In this document: positions 35,649 through 44,575 of the stretch, piece after piece | Numbering within the stretch: position 1 is the stretch's first letter | Layout: each line of letters begins with the position of its first letter | Origin: Lysinibacillus xylanilyticus | Lineage (GTDB): Bacteria; Bacillota; Bacilli; Bacillales_A; Planococcaceae | Length of the DNA stretch: 64,000 bases | Reading direction: 5' to 3' | Assembly (NCBI RefSeq): GCF_001708185.1 | Contig: NZ_MDDN01000006.1 | Span: forward strand, 1-64,000 | Made by a program: the position numbers and the translations under genes | Notes under the pieces: generated by a model | Seen by the model: only the letters and a program-made list of their open reading frames with translations | The model's database searches: none | Told to the model about the DNA's origin: nothing

Positions 35649-36115
35649 TCGGATCTTATGGGTATATAGCAATTTTTTTAATGTTGCTTCTTGGAATCGT
35701 TGGATTGCCGATACCCGATGAAGTCCTAATGACAATTGTCGGTTATTTTACAAATATTCATGTCCTGAATTATGAACTTGCTATTTTCGTTAGTTTTGCA
35801 GGAGCGCTTATAGGGATGATGATCAGTTATCTAATCGGAAGAAAAGCTGGTCGTCCTTTAATAGCTAAATATGGAAAATGGATAGGACTGAAAGAAAAGA
35901 GAATGATGAAAGTAGAAAGGTGGATGAAGAAATACGGGCCGTATACACTTCTTTTCGGATACTTTATTCCCGGTTTCAGACACGTAACCTGTTACTTTGC
36001 GGGAATCGGCAAAATGAAATTAAAAACATATATTACGTTTGCTGCGATTGGTGCTTTTTTATGGTGTTTCACCTTTATTACAATTGGAAAGGTCGTAGGG
36101 GTTATACAGGATTAA
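35627..36115 (+). CDS. petA: DedA-family protein, PetA/YbfM-like
   Basis: A 162-residue DedA protein with GLPIPDEVLMTIVGYF, GALIGMMISYLIGRKAG, LIAKYGKWIGL and FGYFIPGFRHVTCYFAGIG. It is short, like Bacillus subtilis YbfM/PetA, a DedA protein reported to be needed for proper transbilayer distribution of phosphatidylethanolamine and encoded beside pssA. The 22-bp overlap with pssA here gives the same linkage. GAGGTGG precedes the ATG. The assignment rests on context and length more than on detailed alignment. Confidence 0.85.
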   Translation: MGTIQELIGSYGYIAIFLMLLLGIVGLPIPDEVLMTIVGYFTNIHVLNYELAIFVSFAGALIGMMISYLIGRKAGRPLIAKYGKWIGLKEKRMMKVERWMKKYGPYTLLFGYFIPGFRHVTCYFAGIGKMKLKTYITFAAIGAFLWCFTFITIGKVVGVIQD

Positions 36116-36183
36116 TCCCATTTCCTTATTCGAGTATTGCCCCACATCCATCAACTTAAGAATTTAATAACGCCCTAAAATAA

Positions 36184-36227
36184 GAAAATGTACAATTTTA
36201 TATAAAGTTGTACATTTTTTCGTTTTT
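36184..36227 (+). terminator. Terminator after pssA-petA
   Basis: AAAATGTACAA (36185-36195) pairs with TTGTACATTTT (36208-36218), followed by TTCGTTTTTT. Confidence 0.8.
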
Positions 36228-36414
36228 TGGATAGTTGTATTGATGCTAGTGATAAAGTTAAATAATACGATCAGCCTTAATATGAGAGCAAATCTAAAGA
36301 GTGGATTAATTTGTCTAATCAGCAGGTGTGTTGCTTGAAAAAAATTCAGAATAGTGTAACTTTCCTGTTCTTTGGTAGTCTAATTAATAAACAACATTAT
36401 GAAAGGAAGGAAAA

Positions 36415-38517
36415 ATGATGAAAAATAAGTGGATAGCCATTTTACTCATCGCCGTACTAGCTAGTTTGCCAGGAACTTTTTCGCTGATGGTGCCCCAAAA
36501 AGTGGAGGCACAGACTGCAAGTGCGAGTATGACAAAGCATAGCTGGCAAGTGTCCTTTATAGAGGCAATAAAGGAAAGCAAAATAACGGATGCCAATGTA
36601 TACGTAACAAATAGCAAAAATAAAAAGGTGCTAGCAACAATAACATTGGGGGACGATAAAAAGACACTGATCGTTAGCGATTTAGCACCTGGTAGCTATA
36701 AATTACATGTGAATAAAGAAGCATTTGCACTAAGCGGAACTAAAACAGCCTCACAAGTAATACCATTTACCATCATTGAAAAGCTAGAAGCGGTAAAATC
36801 AGAAAAAGAGCTGCAACAATATTTCGAAGCACTTTTAGCCAACCACTCACAAAAAGAATTGGACTATGAAACAAGCGTAGAAATGGCAAGCAACGAGGAG
36901 AAAGCGAGTGCAAAAGATGCCTCCACAACAAATAATCAAGTAGAGGGCGTGGAGGAAGGTGATATCGTTGTTGTTAAAGATGACTTTATTTATGCTGTAA
37001 AGGATCAAAGTATTACGGTAGTTGATGCGAAAGATCCGAAAAATTTAAAATTAGCAACAACAATCAAGCTGAAAGGATCACAATATATTTCGAAGCTAGC
37101 ATTATATAATAATTTATTAATAGCGATTGGAGACGAATATTTAGAAAAAGCAGACACAAGTATGTTGACAGCTACTTTGTATGATATCTCAAATCCTAAG
37201 AATCCTAAGTTTATACGTGAAGTGGGGCAAGAGGGATATTTACAGGATATTCGAATAACAAACGACACATTATATTTAATCGGTAATATGTATACGAATT
37301 ATTGGATGCTTCGAGAGCAAAAAGCGCCAGATTTAAAACCAAAAACATTTGATAGTTTAGAAGGTAAAGAGTACAAAAGCTTACCTTTAGAGAAAATTTC
37401 TATTTTACCAAATACTATGGATGGAACATATAGCTTGATTACAGCTATAGATTTAAAAAATGGTGCCAAGACAACTGCAAATACTAAGGGATATTTAGGT
37501 GGCAGTAGTGGGCTTTATATGTCGGAGAATGCACTTTATTTAACAACACCAATTTATGATGGAAGTTCAGACGTTCCTGCTGCTGGTCGCATTACGGATA
37601 TGATCTGGATGCCGAGAACAACGGATACACAAGTTTTTAAATGGAATGTTGATGGAACTGCCCTGAATTTTGTAGGTACTACGAAAGTAAAAGGATCCGT
37701 GTTAAACCAATATTCAATGGATGAGTATGAGGGCAATTTCCGCATCGTTACAACGGAAGGGAACATGTGGGATGAAAAAAATATATCACGTAACCACCTA
37801 TTTATTTTAGATGAAAATTTACACCAGCTTGGTGCGGTAAAAGATTTAGCTCCTGGTGAAAAAGTGTATTCTGCACGCTTTATGGGTGAAAGAGCATATG
37901 TGGTAACTTTTAAACAAGTTGATCCACTGTTTGTGATTGATGTAGCAAATCCAAAGAATCCAACAGTATTAGGTGAACTGAAGATTCCAGGCTTTAGTAA
38001 CTATTTACATCCATTAGACGATACGCATTTAATCGGCATTGGCTATGATACAGAGCAACGTTATGATGCCAATTCAAAGCGTAATTTTACAGTTACAACA
38101 AATATGAAAATGTCATTGTTTGATGTTTCAGATTTCAAAAATCCAAAGGAACAATCTTCAGTGAAAATCGGTGGTAAGGGCTCGTACTCGGATGTTCAAT
38201 ACAATCCTAAAGCGCTATTTCGTAATCCAGAATACAATTACTTTGGTTTCCCGGTTGTCCTTTATGAGGCAGGGAAGGGAGATGAAATTGTTTACAAAGG
38301 TCAAGGCGCACAAATCTATGAAATCACTGCGGATAAAGGCATTGTGCTAAAAGGAAATATCATTAACGAAAGCACTGGCGAGCAGTATGAAAATTGGGAG
38401 CAGCTTGTACAGCGTGTAATCTATATAGATGACGCTCTTTACACAGTAGCACGCAATGAAGTGAAGAGTTATAACTTAAAAGACTTTAAGCCACTTGATA
38501 CATTAACAATAAAATAA
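36415..38517 (+). CDS. Secreted beta-propeller domain protein
   Basis: A 700-residue exported protein. Residues 1-32 form a signal peptide (KWIAILLIAVLASLPGTFSL, cleavage near VEAQT). Residues ~40-120 form an Ig-like region (SWQVSFIEAIKESKITDANV), then a Lys/Glu-rich linker. The rest matches the bacterial secreted beta-propeller family (PF09826): TNNQVEGVEEGDIVVVKDDF is the family hallmark, followed by repeated blades of the type ITVVDAKDPKNLKL, LYDISNPKNPKFI, VIDVANPKNPTVL and LFDVSDFKNPKEQ. Role unknown; surface location is likely. Start ATG at 36415 or 36418, both after AAAGGAAGG. It is monocistronic with a terminator. Confidence 0.9.
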   Translation: MMKNKWIAILLIAVLASLPGTFSLMVPQKVEAQTASASMTKHSWQVSFIEAIKESKITDANVYVTNSKNKKVLATITLGDDKKTLIVSDLAPGSYKLHVNKEAFALSGTKTASQVIPFTIIEKLEAVKSEKELQQYFEALLANHSQKELDYETSVEMASNEEKASAKDASTTNNQVEGVEEGDIVVVKDDFIYAVKDQSITVVDAKDPKNLKLATTIKLKGSQYISKLALYNNLLIAIGDEYLEKADTSMLTATLYDISNPKNPKFIREVGQEGYLQDIRITNDTLYLIGNMYTNYWMLREQKAPDLKPKTFDSLEGKEYKSLPLEKISILPNTMDGTYSLITAIDLKNGAKTTANTKGYLGGSSGLYMSENALYLTTPIYDGSSDVPAAGRITDMIWMPRTTDTQVFKWNVDGTALNFVGTTKVKGSVLNQYSMDEYEGNFRIVTTEGNMWDEKNISRNHLFILDENLHQLGAVKDLAPGEKVYSARFMGERAYVVTFKQVDPLFVIDVANPKNPTVLGELKIPGFSNYLHPLDDTHLIGIGYDTEQRYDANSKRNFTVTTNMKMSLFDVSDFKNPKEQSSVKIGGKGSYSDVQYNPKALFRNPEYNYFGFPVVLYEAGKGDEIVYKGQGAQIYEITADKGIVLKGNIINESTGEQYENWEQLVQRVIYIDDALYTVARNEVKSYNLKDFKPLDTLTIK

Positions 38518-38519
38518 AT

Positions 38520-38562
38520 AGAAAGTCCAATAAACCCAAGATTGAGTTTATTGGACTTTTTA
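38520..38562 (+). terminator. Terminator after the beta-propeller gene
   Basis: AAAGTCCAATAAAC (38522-38535) pairs perfectly with GTTTATTGGACTTT (38546-38559), then T residues. Confidence 0.9.
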
Positions 38563-38633
38563 TGTTGTTGAAAAACTATTAGGTCAGAGAGATTAAAGTG
38601 CCATATTAAATGAAGTAAGATTCTTCTGCAAAA

Positions 38634-38796
38634 CGAGGGGGTGATTTCCGTTCCGACTGGGCGCTTTTGTCGCTGACGCTTCGCTTTCGCGCAGATAAAA
38701 CATTTGCTCTTAGCCTTCGTTCCTCTAATTGCTCACTCGAGGGTCTCATTTGTGACGCTGTGATCCCAAAGGAGTCGCACAGTCTCCACTATATAT
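38634..38796 (+). repeat. Dispersed intergenic repeat, element C (shortened)
   Basis: Begins TGATTTCCGTTCCGACTGGG, then GACGCTTCGCTTTCGCGCAG, ATAAAACATTTGCTC, TTAGCCTTCGTTCCTCTAAT and AAGGAGTCGCACAGTCTCCA. It has both ends of element A in the same orientation but lacks the central block. Confidence 0.8.
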
Positions 38797-39007
38797 AGAA
38801 TGTGATTTCTGGTATATCACTCAGATTTATAGTGATATGAAACTCTAGCAACAGATTTTTGTATGAAAGCACAGTGCCAAAGAAGTGACAGCAACAGATG
38901 TACAATCACATCATAGGTATAAATCATTCTGTTAAATTATAATTCGTAGCTATACTGTTCACTTTTAAATGTATAAAAATATATAAAAGTTCTACGCTAT
39001 TGTTGAT

Positions 39008-39074
39008 TGAAGTGGAAGGCTACTCGACTCCCGTGGGAAAGCGAGTAGCCTGGAACGGAAATCACCCTCTTTAA
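39008..39074 (-). repeat. Short related repeat with internal hairpin
   Basis: GGCTACTCG near 39018 and CGAGTAGCC near 39043 form a perfect 9-bp stem around CTCCCGTGGGAAAG; the block ends GGAACGGAAATCACCCTC, the inverted counterpart of the left edge of element C. Elements C and this block therefore face each other 210 bp apart. Confidence 0.6.
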
Positions 39075-39112
39075 AGTGACTAAACGTTCTATTCGACCAT
39101 TTTTTTTACAAA

Positions 39113-39150
39113 AGAAAGGCCAATAAACCTTGAGTTTATTGGCCTTTTTC
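39113..39150. terminator. Terminator of the deacetylase gene
   Basis: AAAGGCCAATAAAC (39115-39128) and GTTTATTGGCCTTT (39134-39147) form a perfect 14-bp stem with a 5-nt loop. A preceding A/T-rich tract serves the leftward gene. Confidence 0.88.
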
Positions 39151-39159
39151 TTTGGTTAG

Positions 39160-40566
39160 TTATTGGCGATATGGAAGAATCTCTGATACTGTCACGAATT
39201 CATAGCCCTGCCCTTGTAAATAGGCAAGTACGGCATCAAGACCGTCAGCGGTTGATTGATGAATATCGTGCATTAAGACGATCGCATTATTGTGTAAATT
39301 ATTTTTGATATTAGGTAGTAACTGTTGTGCATCGCGATGCTTCCAGTCCAATGTATCAATTGTCCATAAGACAACAGGAACAGGGATTTGAGCGTTAATA
39401 GCATCATTTGTTGCTCCGTATGGTGGTCTAAATACAGTTGGCTTTTGATTAATGGCTTTCTCTATCTCCGCAACTGTAGATGTGCATTGGTTTACTGCCG
39501 ACTCTAGTGGCAGTTTTGTTAGTACAGGATGGTTCCATGAATGATTACCTATTTCGTGCCCACGTGCAAGTACGTCTCTCGCAATATCAGGGTAATATTG
39601 TACACGACTGCCAAGCATAAAGAAGGTAGCCTTTGCATGATATTTATCAAGGGTATCTAAAATTTGTTCTGTAACTTTTGGATGTGGGCCATCATCAAAA
39701 GTTAAGGCAATACGTTTTGCATTAGGGTCACCTGTATTAATTGGTTTCGCCGGTTTTTCCATGGCAATCTGGAAATCAGGGGCTAACAACGGATTAATAA
39801 GTGAAAGGGGAAGCTTCACAATTGGCGCACCTGCTGCTCCGCTAGCAATCTCATACTCATCAAAATAGAATTGTAATGAATCATCAACGATGGCAAAGCG
39901 ATTGAAGTTAGACCACTTCGGTTCAGTTACCTTTAAGAGCTCATCCTGGATAAGCTCATCTTTTAACTGGGGGTTTCGTTGTAAGTCATTACGTACATGA
40001 GTTGCTAATGTCGATAAGTTGTTTTCATCGTTGTGTAATAATGCTTGAATAGAAATTAATTCACCAGTTTCATTATTGATGAAGAATGTTTTCGTTGAAA
40101 CCTCGTGATTGGCTCCGCCTGTGTACAGCATTGTTGTTAGAACAAAGGAATAGTAATGCTTTTGATATGGGAAAGTTTCCAGACTAATATTAAGCTCGCC
40201 CTTAGCCTTTTTATCTTTATTTTTTTTCATAGATGCCAGATAGTTTTCTTTTGAATCCTTTATGTACTGTAATACAGCGTCGTTAAAAGCTTCATTATCT
40301 GTTTCTGGGTAGTGAATAGCAAAAGGTGTTCGCTTATCATCAGAAACATCTGTTACAATACGTATACCTGGAAACGCAGAACTTTCTGTAGATAGATTAC
40401 TCTTTATTGAATCTGAAGTTGTCTCTTTTGAGGCACTAATTTTTTGAAACTTAAAATCATCCTTTGATAGGATAATGACTAAAATAATAGTAGATAATGT
40501 AATGATGAGGCCGATTAATAGAAAATCAATTCTTTGGCCGCGTCTTCTTCTTCTGCGTTCCGGCAT
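39160..40566 (-). CDS. pdaC: PdaC-like membrane-anchored polysaccharide deacetylase
   Basis: A 468-residue protein. RRRRRGQR precedes a transmembrane anchor (residues ~14-33). Residues ~65-255 correspond to DUF4163 and DUF3298 (IRIVTDVSDDKRTPFAIHYP, LYTGGANHEVSTKTFFIN, LQFYFDEYEIASGAAG). Residues ~285-465 form the NodB deacetylase domain: ALTFDDGPHP (catalytic and metal Asp), GNHSWNHP (HxxxH metal ligands), FRPPYGA, VLWTIDTLDW and VLMHDIH. This architecture is that of Bacillus subtilis PdaC, which deacetylates peptidoglycan N-acetylmuramic acid (and chitin oligomers) and affects lysozyme resistance. ATG follows GGAGCG. It is monocistronic. Confidence 0.92.
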   Translation of the reverse strand: MPERRRRRRGQRIDFLLIGLIITLSTIILVIILSKDDFKFQKISASKETTSDSIKSNLSTESSAFPGIRIVTDVSDDKRTPFAIHYPETDNEAFNDAVLQYIKDSKENYLASMKKNKDKKAKGELNISLETFPYQKHYYSFVLTTMLYTGGANHEVSTKTFFINNETGELISIQALLHNDENNLSTLATHVRNDLQRNPQLKDELIQDELLKVTEPKWSNFNRFAIVDDSLQFYFDEYEIASGAAGAPIVKLPLSLINPLLAPDFQIAMEKPAKPINTGDPNAKRIALTFDDGPHPKVTEQILDTLDKYHAKATFFMLGSRVQYYPDIARDVLARGHEIGNHSWNHPVLTKLPLESAVNQCTSTVAEIEKAINQKPTVFRPPYGATNDAINAQIPVPVVLWTIDTLDWKHRDAQQLLPNIKNNLHNNAIVLMHDIHQSTADGLDAVLAYLQGQGYEFVTVSEILPYRQ

Positions 40567-40803
40567 TTTGATGGATACGCTCCTTTCCTTATTTATTTTT
40601 CTATAAAATCAGACGTGTTAGTCATTGAAAAAGTTATACGAATCTACGAAGTTTTGCAATCAATTAATAGGGAACCGATCTTCATGAATAAATAACTCAG
40701 CAACTTACACATTTCAGCATATGAAAGCCAAAGTGTTTTTGTTAAAAGTTAAAAATTTTCAGTTGAGTTTTTATTTGCAGTTCGATACTATGGGCAAGGA
40801 ACC

Positions 40804-40942
40804 TTAACTTATTTCAGTGGGTGCAAAAACACCCACTGAAATAAGTTAAAGCCTCCGGCGGATGTCACGGAATCGGAAAGGAGTTCTTTGTGCCAGCACA
40901 AAGCCGATTCCAGACGCAATTATGCCGAGGCATAATTGATAG
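40804..40942. repeat. Cluster of three consecutive hairpins
   Basis: Hairpin 1: arms of 20 bp (40804-40823 and 40830-40849), perfect, 6-nt loop; the core is ATTTCAGTGGGTG/CACCCACTGAAAT. Hairpin 2: GAATCGG with inner CTTTGTG pairs with CACAAAG and CCGATTC (about 40871-40911). Hairpin 3: CAATTATGC/GCATAATTG with loop CGAG (about 40917-40938). No T run follows any of them. They fill the gap before the ThrE genes. ATGCCGAGGCATAATTGAT resembles TACGCCGAGGCGAAACTGAT near 50880. Confidence 0.8.
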
Positions 40943-40959
40943 GAGGGCAGATAGCTGTA

Positions 40960-41712
40960 ATGGTTTTACATGAAGCAGATAATGAATTTACGTTGGACTG
41001 TTTATTGCTTGCAGGGCGCATTATGATTGAAAGTGGTGCAGAAACATACCGTGTCGAGGATACGATGCTACGCATGGCACATTCTCAAAATATGCTGGAT
41101 GCGCAATGTTATGCCACACCAACAGGAATCATTTTTTCGTTAGGCAAGACACAGCCAACGAGAATTGTATCAATTTCCAACAGAATTACAGATTTACAAA
41201 AAATAGCCTTGGTAAATTCAGTATCTCGGAGACTCACATCTCACATGATAACATTAGAAGAAGCTTATGACGAGCTAAAGTCGATACAAAAAACAAATTA
41301 TTTTTTACCAACATATATACAAGTCTTAGCAGCGGCTCTTGCGAGTGGTTTTTTCCTTATAATGTTTAAGGGAGGATGGTCTGATTTTCCTGTAGCGTTT
41401 TTAGCCGGAGGGGTAGGCTTCCTAGTACTTGTGATGATCAATTATTTAACAAAAGTAAAATTTTTCTCAGAATTTACTGCTTCATTAGCAATAGGATATA
41501 TAGCTGTCTTTGCCGTGAAATGTGGCTATGGTGTTGAATTAGACAAAATTATCATTAGCTCCGTTATGCCGCTCGTACCAGGTTTATTAATTACAAATGC
41601 AGTTCGGGATTTAATGGCAGGTCATTTTATATCGGGGATGGCAAAGGGAGTAGAAGCTTTTTTAACAGCTTTTGCCATTGGTGCAGCTATTGCTGTCACT
41701 TTATCGTTTTAG
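40960..41712 (+). CDS. Threonine/serine exporter, ThrE large subunit (YjjP-like)
   Basis: A 250-residue membrane protein. The N-terminal cytoplasmic part, LLLAGRIMIESGAETYRVED, then YATPTGIIFSLG and the SNRITDLQKIALVNSVSR region, is the hallmark of the ThrE N-terminal domain (DUF1212). Five helices follow (residues ~110-250), ending VMPLVPGLLITNAVRDLMAG. ATG at 40960 has GGAGGG eleven bases upstream; the longest frame would start at a TTG overlapping that site. With the next gene, 12 bp away, it forms the split two-subunit exporter (YjjP/YjjB), probably for threonine or serine, or succinate as in Escherichia coli YjjPB. Confidence 0.9.
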   Translation: MVLHEADNEFTLDCLLLAGRIMIESGAETYRVEDTMLRMAHSQNMLDAQCYATPTGIIFSLGKTQPTRIVSISNRITDLQKIALVNSVSRRLTSHMITLEEAYDELKSIQKTNYFLPTYIQVLAAALASGFFLIMFKGGWSDFPVAFLAGGVGFLVLVMINYLTKVKFFSEFTASLAIGYIAVFAVKCGYGVELDKIIISSVMPLVPGLLITNAVRDLMAGHFISGMAKGVEAFLTAFAIGAAIAVTLSF

Positions 41713-41724
41713 GAGGCAGACGAC

Positions 41725-42192
41725 ATGGACTATATCATACAATTGATTGTTAGTTTTTTTGCGACTGCTGGTATCGCAATTATATTTAATGTACCAAGAA
41801 AAGTATTACTTTATTGCGTTTTTGTTGGGGTCATAGGCTGGATGATATATTTCGTCCTAACAGAACATGGCATGGATATTGTGAATGCCTCGTTCTATAG
41901 CTCATTTGTCATTGCCATTGTTGCGCATTTGTATGCTCGACGCTTTAAAATGCCGATGATTATTTTTATTGTTGGTGGTATTATCCCGTTAGTTCCGGGA
42001 GGTATGGCTTACAATGCAATGAGAAATGTTGTAGAGGATGATTATTTACAGGGGCTACAGTATGGGTTAAAGGCATTTTTAATTACAGGTGCAATCGTTA
42101 TGGGGCTTGTGTTCGCGGAAGTATTTATGCAGCTTATTTTTCGTTCTGTTCGTACTAGTAAAGCGACATTCCGAAAAGTCTATAAGAAGTAA
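41725..42192 (+). CDS. Threonine/serine exporter, ThrE small subunit (YjjB-like)
   Basis: A 155-residue membrane protein of four or five helices. FNVPRKVLLYCVFVGVIGWM and GGIIPLVPGGMAYNAMRNVV, ending in LITGAIVMGLVFAEV, match the ThrE small-subunit domain (DUF3815). Good AGGAGGCAG nine bases upstream. It lies 12 bp after its partner, with which it would form the functional exporter. Confidence 0.9.
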   Translation: MDYIIQLIVSFFATAGIAIIFNVPRKVLLYCVFVGVIGWMIYFVLTEHGMDIVNASFYSSFVIAIVAHLYARRFKMPMIIFIVGGIIPLVPGGMAYNAMRNVVEDDYLQGLQYGLKAFLITGAIVMGLVFAEVFMQLIFRSVRTSKATFRKVYKK

Positions 42193-42223
42193 GGCTCTAC
42201 AGCAAATGTGGGGGAGAGCTTGG

Positions 42224-42305
42224 CGGATTGAAGACCAGAGCGATGGATAGAAGCTAGAGCGGCGGATAAACTCAACCAAAGTAACGGATAGAAAAGCCGA
42301 AGCGA
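42224..42305 (+). repeat. 'GACGGATAGA' tandem array, short copy
   Basis: About four units: AGCGATGGATAGAAG, AGCGGCGGATAAAC, AGTAACGGATAGAAA and GAAGCGAAAG. These are degenerate members of the same ~21-bp unit seen at 20.6 and 54 kb. It lies between the convergent ThrE and GGDEF-EAL genes. Confidence 0.65.
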
Positions 42306-42319
42306 AAGTTAAAATAAAT

Positions 42320-42364
42320 AGGGAGAAGGAGGTTACGTTCTTAATCGTAACCTCCTTCTTTAAT
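42320..42364. terminator. Bidirectional terminator
   Basis: AGAAGGAGGTTACG (42324-42337) and CGTAACCTCCTTCT (42346-42359) form a perfect 14-bp stem between convergent genes. Confidence 0.9.
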
Positions 42365-42368
42365 TTAA

Positions 42369-44390
42369 CTATTTAACGAGTAATGCTTCAACTTCTTCTG
42401 ACGTAATTGGTTTACTAATATGGTAACCCTGAATAGCGTCGCAACCATAAGTGATTAAAAGGTCTGCTTGTTCAGCAGTTTCAACACCTTCTGCTACGAC
42501 TCTAAGTTCCATAGATTTACCAAGTTGTACCATACCGTTAATTAGCTTTTGTGTTTTTTCGGATTTCAATAAAGCACTAGTAAATGCTTTATCGATTTTT
42601 AATGTATCTATTGGTAGAATTTGCATATATCTAAATGAGCCATATCCGGTACCGAAATCATCTAGTACAAAGGAGATGCCTTCATTTTCAAGCTTACGCA
42701 TTTGTTGTGTAATAAAAGTAGCAGCTTCTGCTTCTAAGGCAAATTTCTCTGTAATTTCTATTTGAATAAGGCTTGCAGGACAGCCTGTTTTCGCTAACAT
42801 TTCAAGTATTGACTGTGCCATGTTTTTATCACGAAATTCGCGTACAGAAGAGTTAATGGATACTTTTAAATCAAGCCCGGCTTTTTTCCAGATTAGTGCC
42901 TGTTCACAAGCTTTTTCTAACATAAAGGAACCGATATTATTAATGAGACCCGTTTCCTCAGCAATTGGAATAAGCTCATCTGGTGAGACAACGCCTACTA
43001 CTTCATCTTCCCAACGAACTAATGCTTCTACAGCTGTGATTTTACCTGAATAAACGTCAATTTGTGGCTGATAAAGGACTTTTAGATTTTTTTGGTCAAG
43101 TGCCTGAAGTAAACGTTTTTCAATTAAAGCTTTACGATTTAATGCCTTGTGTGTTGCTTTTGATAGTGAGACGATTTTACCGCCACCTGCTTGACGAACA
43201 GTTGTAATAGTAGCAATGGATGCTTTCATTAGTTGGGAGAATGTAGCTTGATCCTCAGGATAACGTGTAATTCCTCCACTAATAGAAATAGGGACAGCAA
43301 CATTACTGTTATAAATTGGATGGTGTTGTAAATAAGACAGGAAGCCCTGAATAAACCATTCACTTAAAGGTGTAATTACGACAAAATCATTTTCGTTAAT
43401 GCGTGCCATTGTGCTATCTTGGAAATACATTTTTATACGGTTTGTAAACTCTACAATAAGGCCTTGATCGATATGATGATCATGTAACTCTTTTAACGTA
43501 TAAAATTTATCTATACTTAAATAGACAAAAGAGAAGTTTCTTTCTTCTTCAATCATGCTGGAAATCACTTTTTCGAGACGATGTGCATTCATGAGGCCTG
43601 TTTCTGTATCAATATAAGCGATTTTTTCAAGCTGATGTTGTATTGTCTTTGATTTCGTAATGTCTTTTTCAATTAAAATAAATTGTTGCTCGTTTGCTTC
43701 AAGATTAAATGTCGGGATAGCTGTTAATAGTACCCAATAAGACTGGCCCGATTTTGTGATTTTTTCAACTTCACCTTGCCACGTGTTGCCATTGTTCAAA
43801 TTACGCCAGATAGTATTTGTGATCTTTTCGCTCACTTCATTGTTAGGGAATAGCTGCCAAAACGTTTTACCAATAACGCGCTTAGGTGTCCATTGACTCG
43901 TTTTTAAAAATTCAGCATTACATTCTAAAATAAATCCATCATGATCAAGTGTTATTGTCATAAATGTCGAGTCTAAGCCTTGTTTTAAGTCTACGAGAGT
44001 ACTGCTATTTGAGACAGAATTAATCATTAATTCTGGTAACATAAACATTATAAGGATAAAACGCTCTCCTTGTTCAGTAAATGGTTTAGTTAGCAGCTCT
44101 GTCGTAATTTTTTCATTGGTATACGAGTTCATTTGAATTGGATCTATATACATGCTGTCATCATTTTGTAAAATTGTTTGAAACGTCTCTGGTGAAAGCT
44201 GGCGTAGTATATTTTCATGTATGAATGAAGCAGTAAGTTCTTTTGTATCAGTAGCTGAAAAACCAAATAGCTGTTCAGCAAGTTTTCCCAAAATTATAAC
44301 TTGTCCATCTTGATTTATGACAATTGAAGGAAAAGGAAGTGAATTTAAATAATTTTCATCAATCGTAAATGATTTGTGGATATGACTCAT
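42369..44390 (-). CDS. PAS-GGDEF(degenerate)-EAL signalling protein
   Basis: A 673-residue cyclic-di-GMP protein. Two PAS-like domains (residues ~15-110 and ~140-255; second with ILECNAEFLKTSQWTPKRVI and QFILIEKDITKSK), then a GGDEF domain (~260-410) and EAL domain (~425-670). The GGDEF signature is lost: ARINENDFVVI stands where GGDEF should be, so cyclase activity is unlikely. The EAL domain keeps YQPQID, EALVRW, SINSSVREF, EITEKFALE, LDDFGTGYGS, KIDKAF and VVAEGVET, so phosphodiesterase activity is expected, perhaps GTP-stimulated through the dead GGDEF. No membrane segment. ATG has GGAGATCG upstream. It is monocistronic. Confidence 0.93.
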   Translation of the reverse strand: MSHIHKSFTIDENYLNSLPFPSIVINQDGQVIILGKLAEQLFGFSATDTKELTASFIHENILRQLSPETFQTILQNDDSMYIDPIQMNSYTNEKITTELLTKPFTEQGERFILIMFMLPELMINSVSNSSTLVDLKQGLDSTFMTITLDHDGFILECNAEFLKTSQWTPKRVIGKTFWQLFPNNEVSEKITNTIWRNLNNGNTWQGEVEKITKSGQSYWVLLTAIPTFNLEANEQQFILIEKDITKSKTIQHQLEKIAYIDTETGLMNAHRLEKVISSMIEEERNFSFVYLSIDKFYTLKELHDHHIDQGLIVEFTNRIKMYFQDSTMARINENDFVVITPLSEWFIQGFLSYLQHHPIYNSNVAVPISISGGITRYPEDQATFSQLMKASIATITTVRQAGGGKIVSLSKATHKALNRKALIEKRLLQALDQKNLKVLYQPQIDVYSGKITAVEALVRWEDEVVGVVSPDELIPIAEETGLINNIGSFMLEKACEQALIWKKAGLDLKVSINSSVREFRDKNMAQSILEMLAKTGCPASLIQIEITEKFALEAEAATFITQQMRKLENEGISFVLDDFGTGYGSFRYMQILPIDTLKIDKAFTSALLKSEKTQKLINGMVQLGKSMELRVVAEGVETAEQADLLITYGCDAIQGYHISKPITSEEVEALLVK

Positions 44391-44575
44391 GATTATTCGA
44401 TCTCCTTGAGTAATCTATATATACTAATATTATAGTTAATTATCGGGAATTAGTCATTACGAATATAATTGTAAATATTTGATAATGAAAAAAATAGGAC
44501 TTTTCTAGTGAAACTTAAGAAAAAAATTGGAGAAAAATAACATTCCTTAGTACGTATATAGGATGCGGGAGTTGT

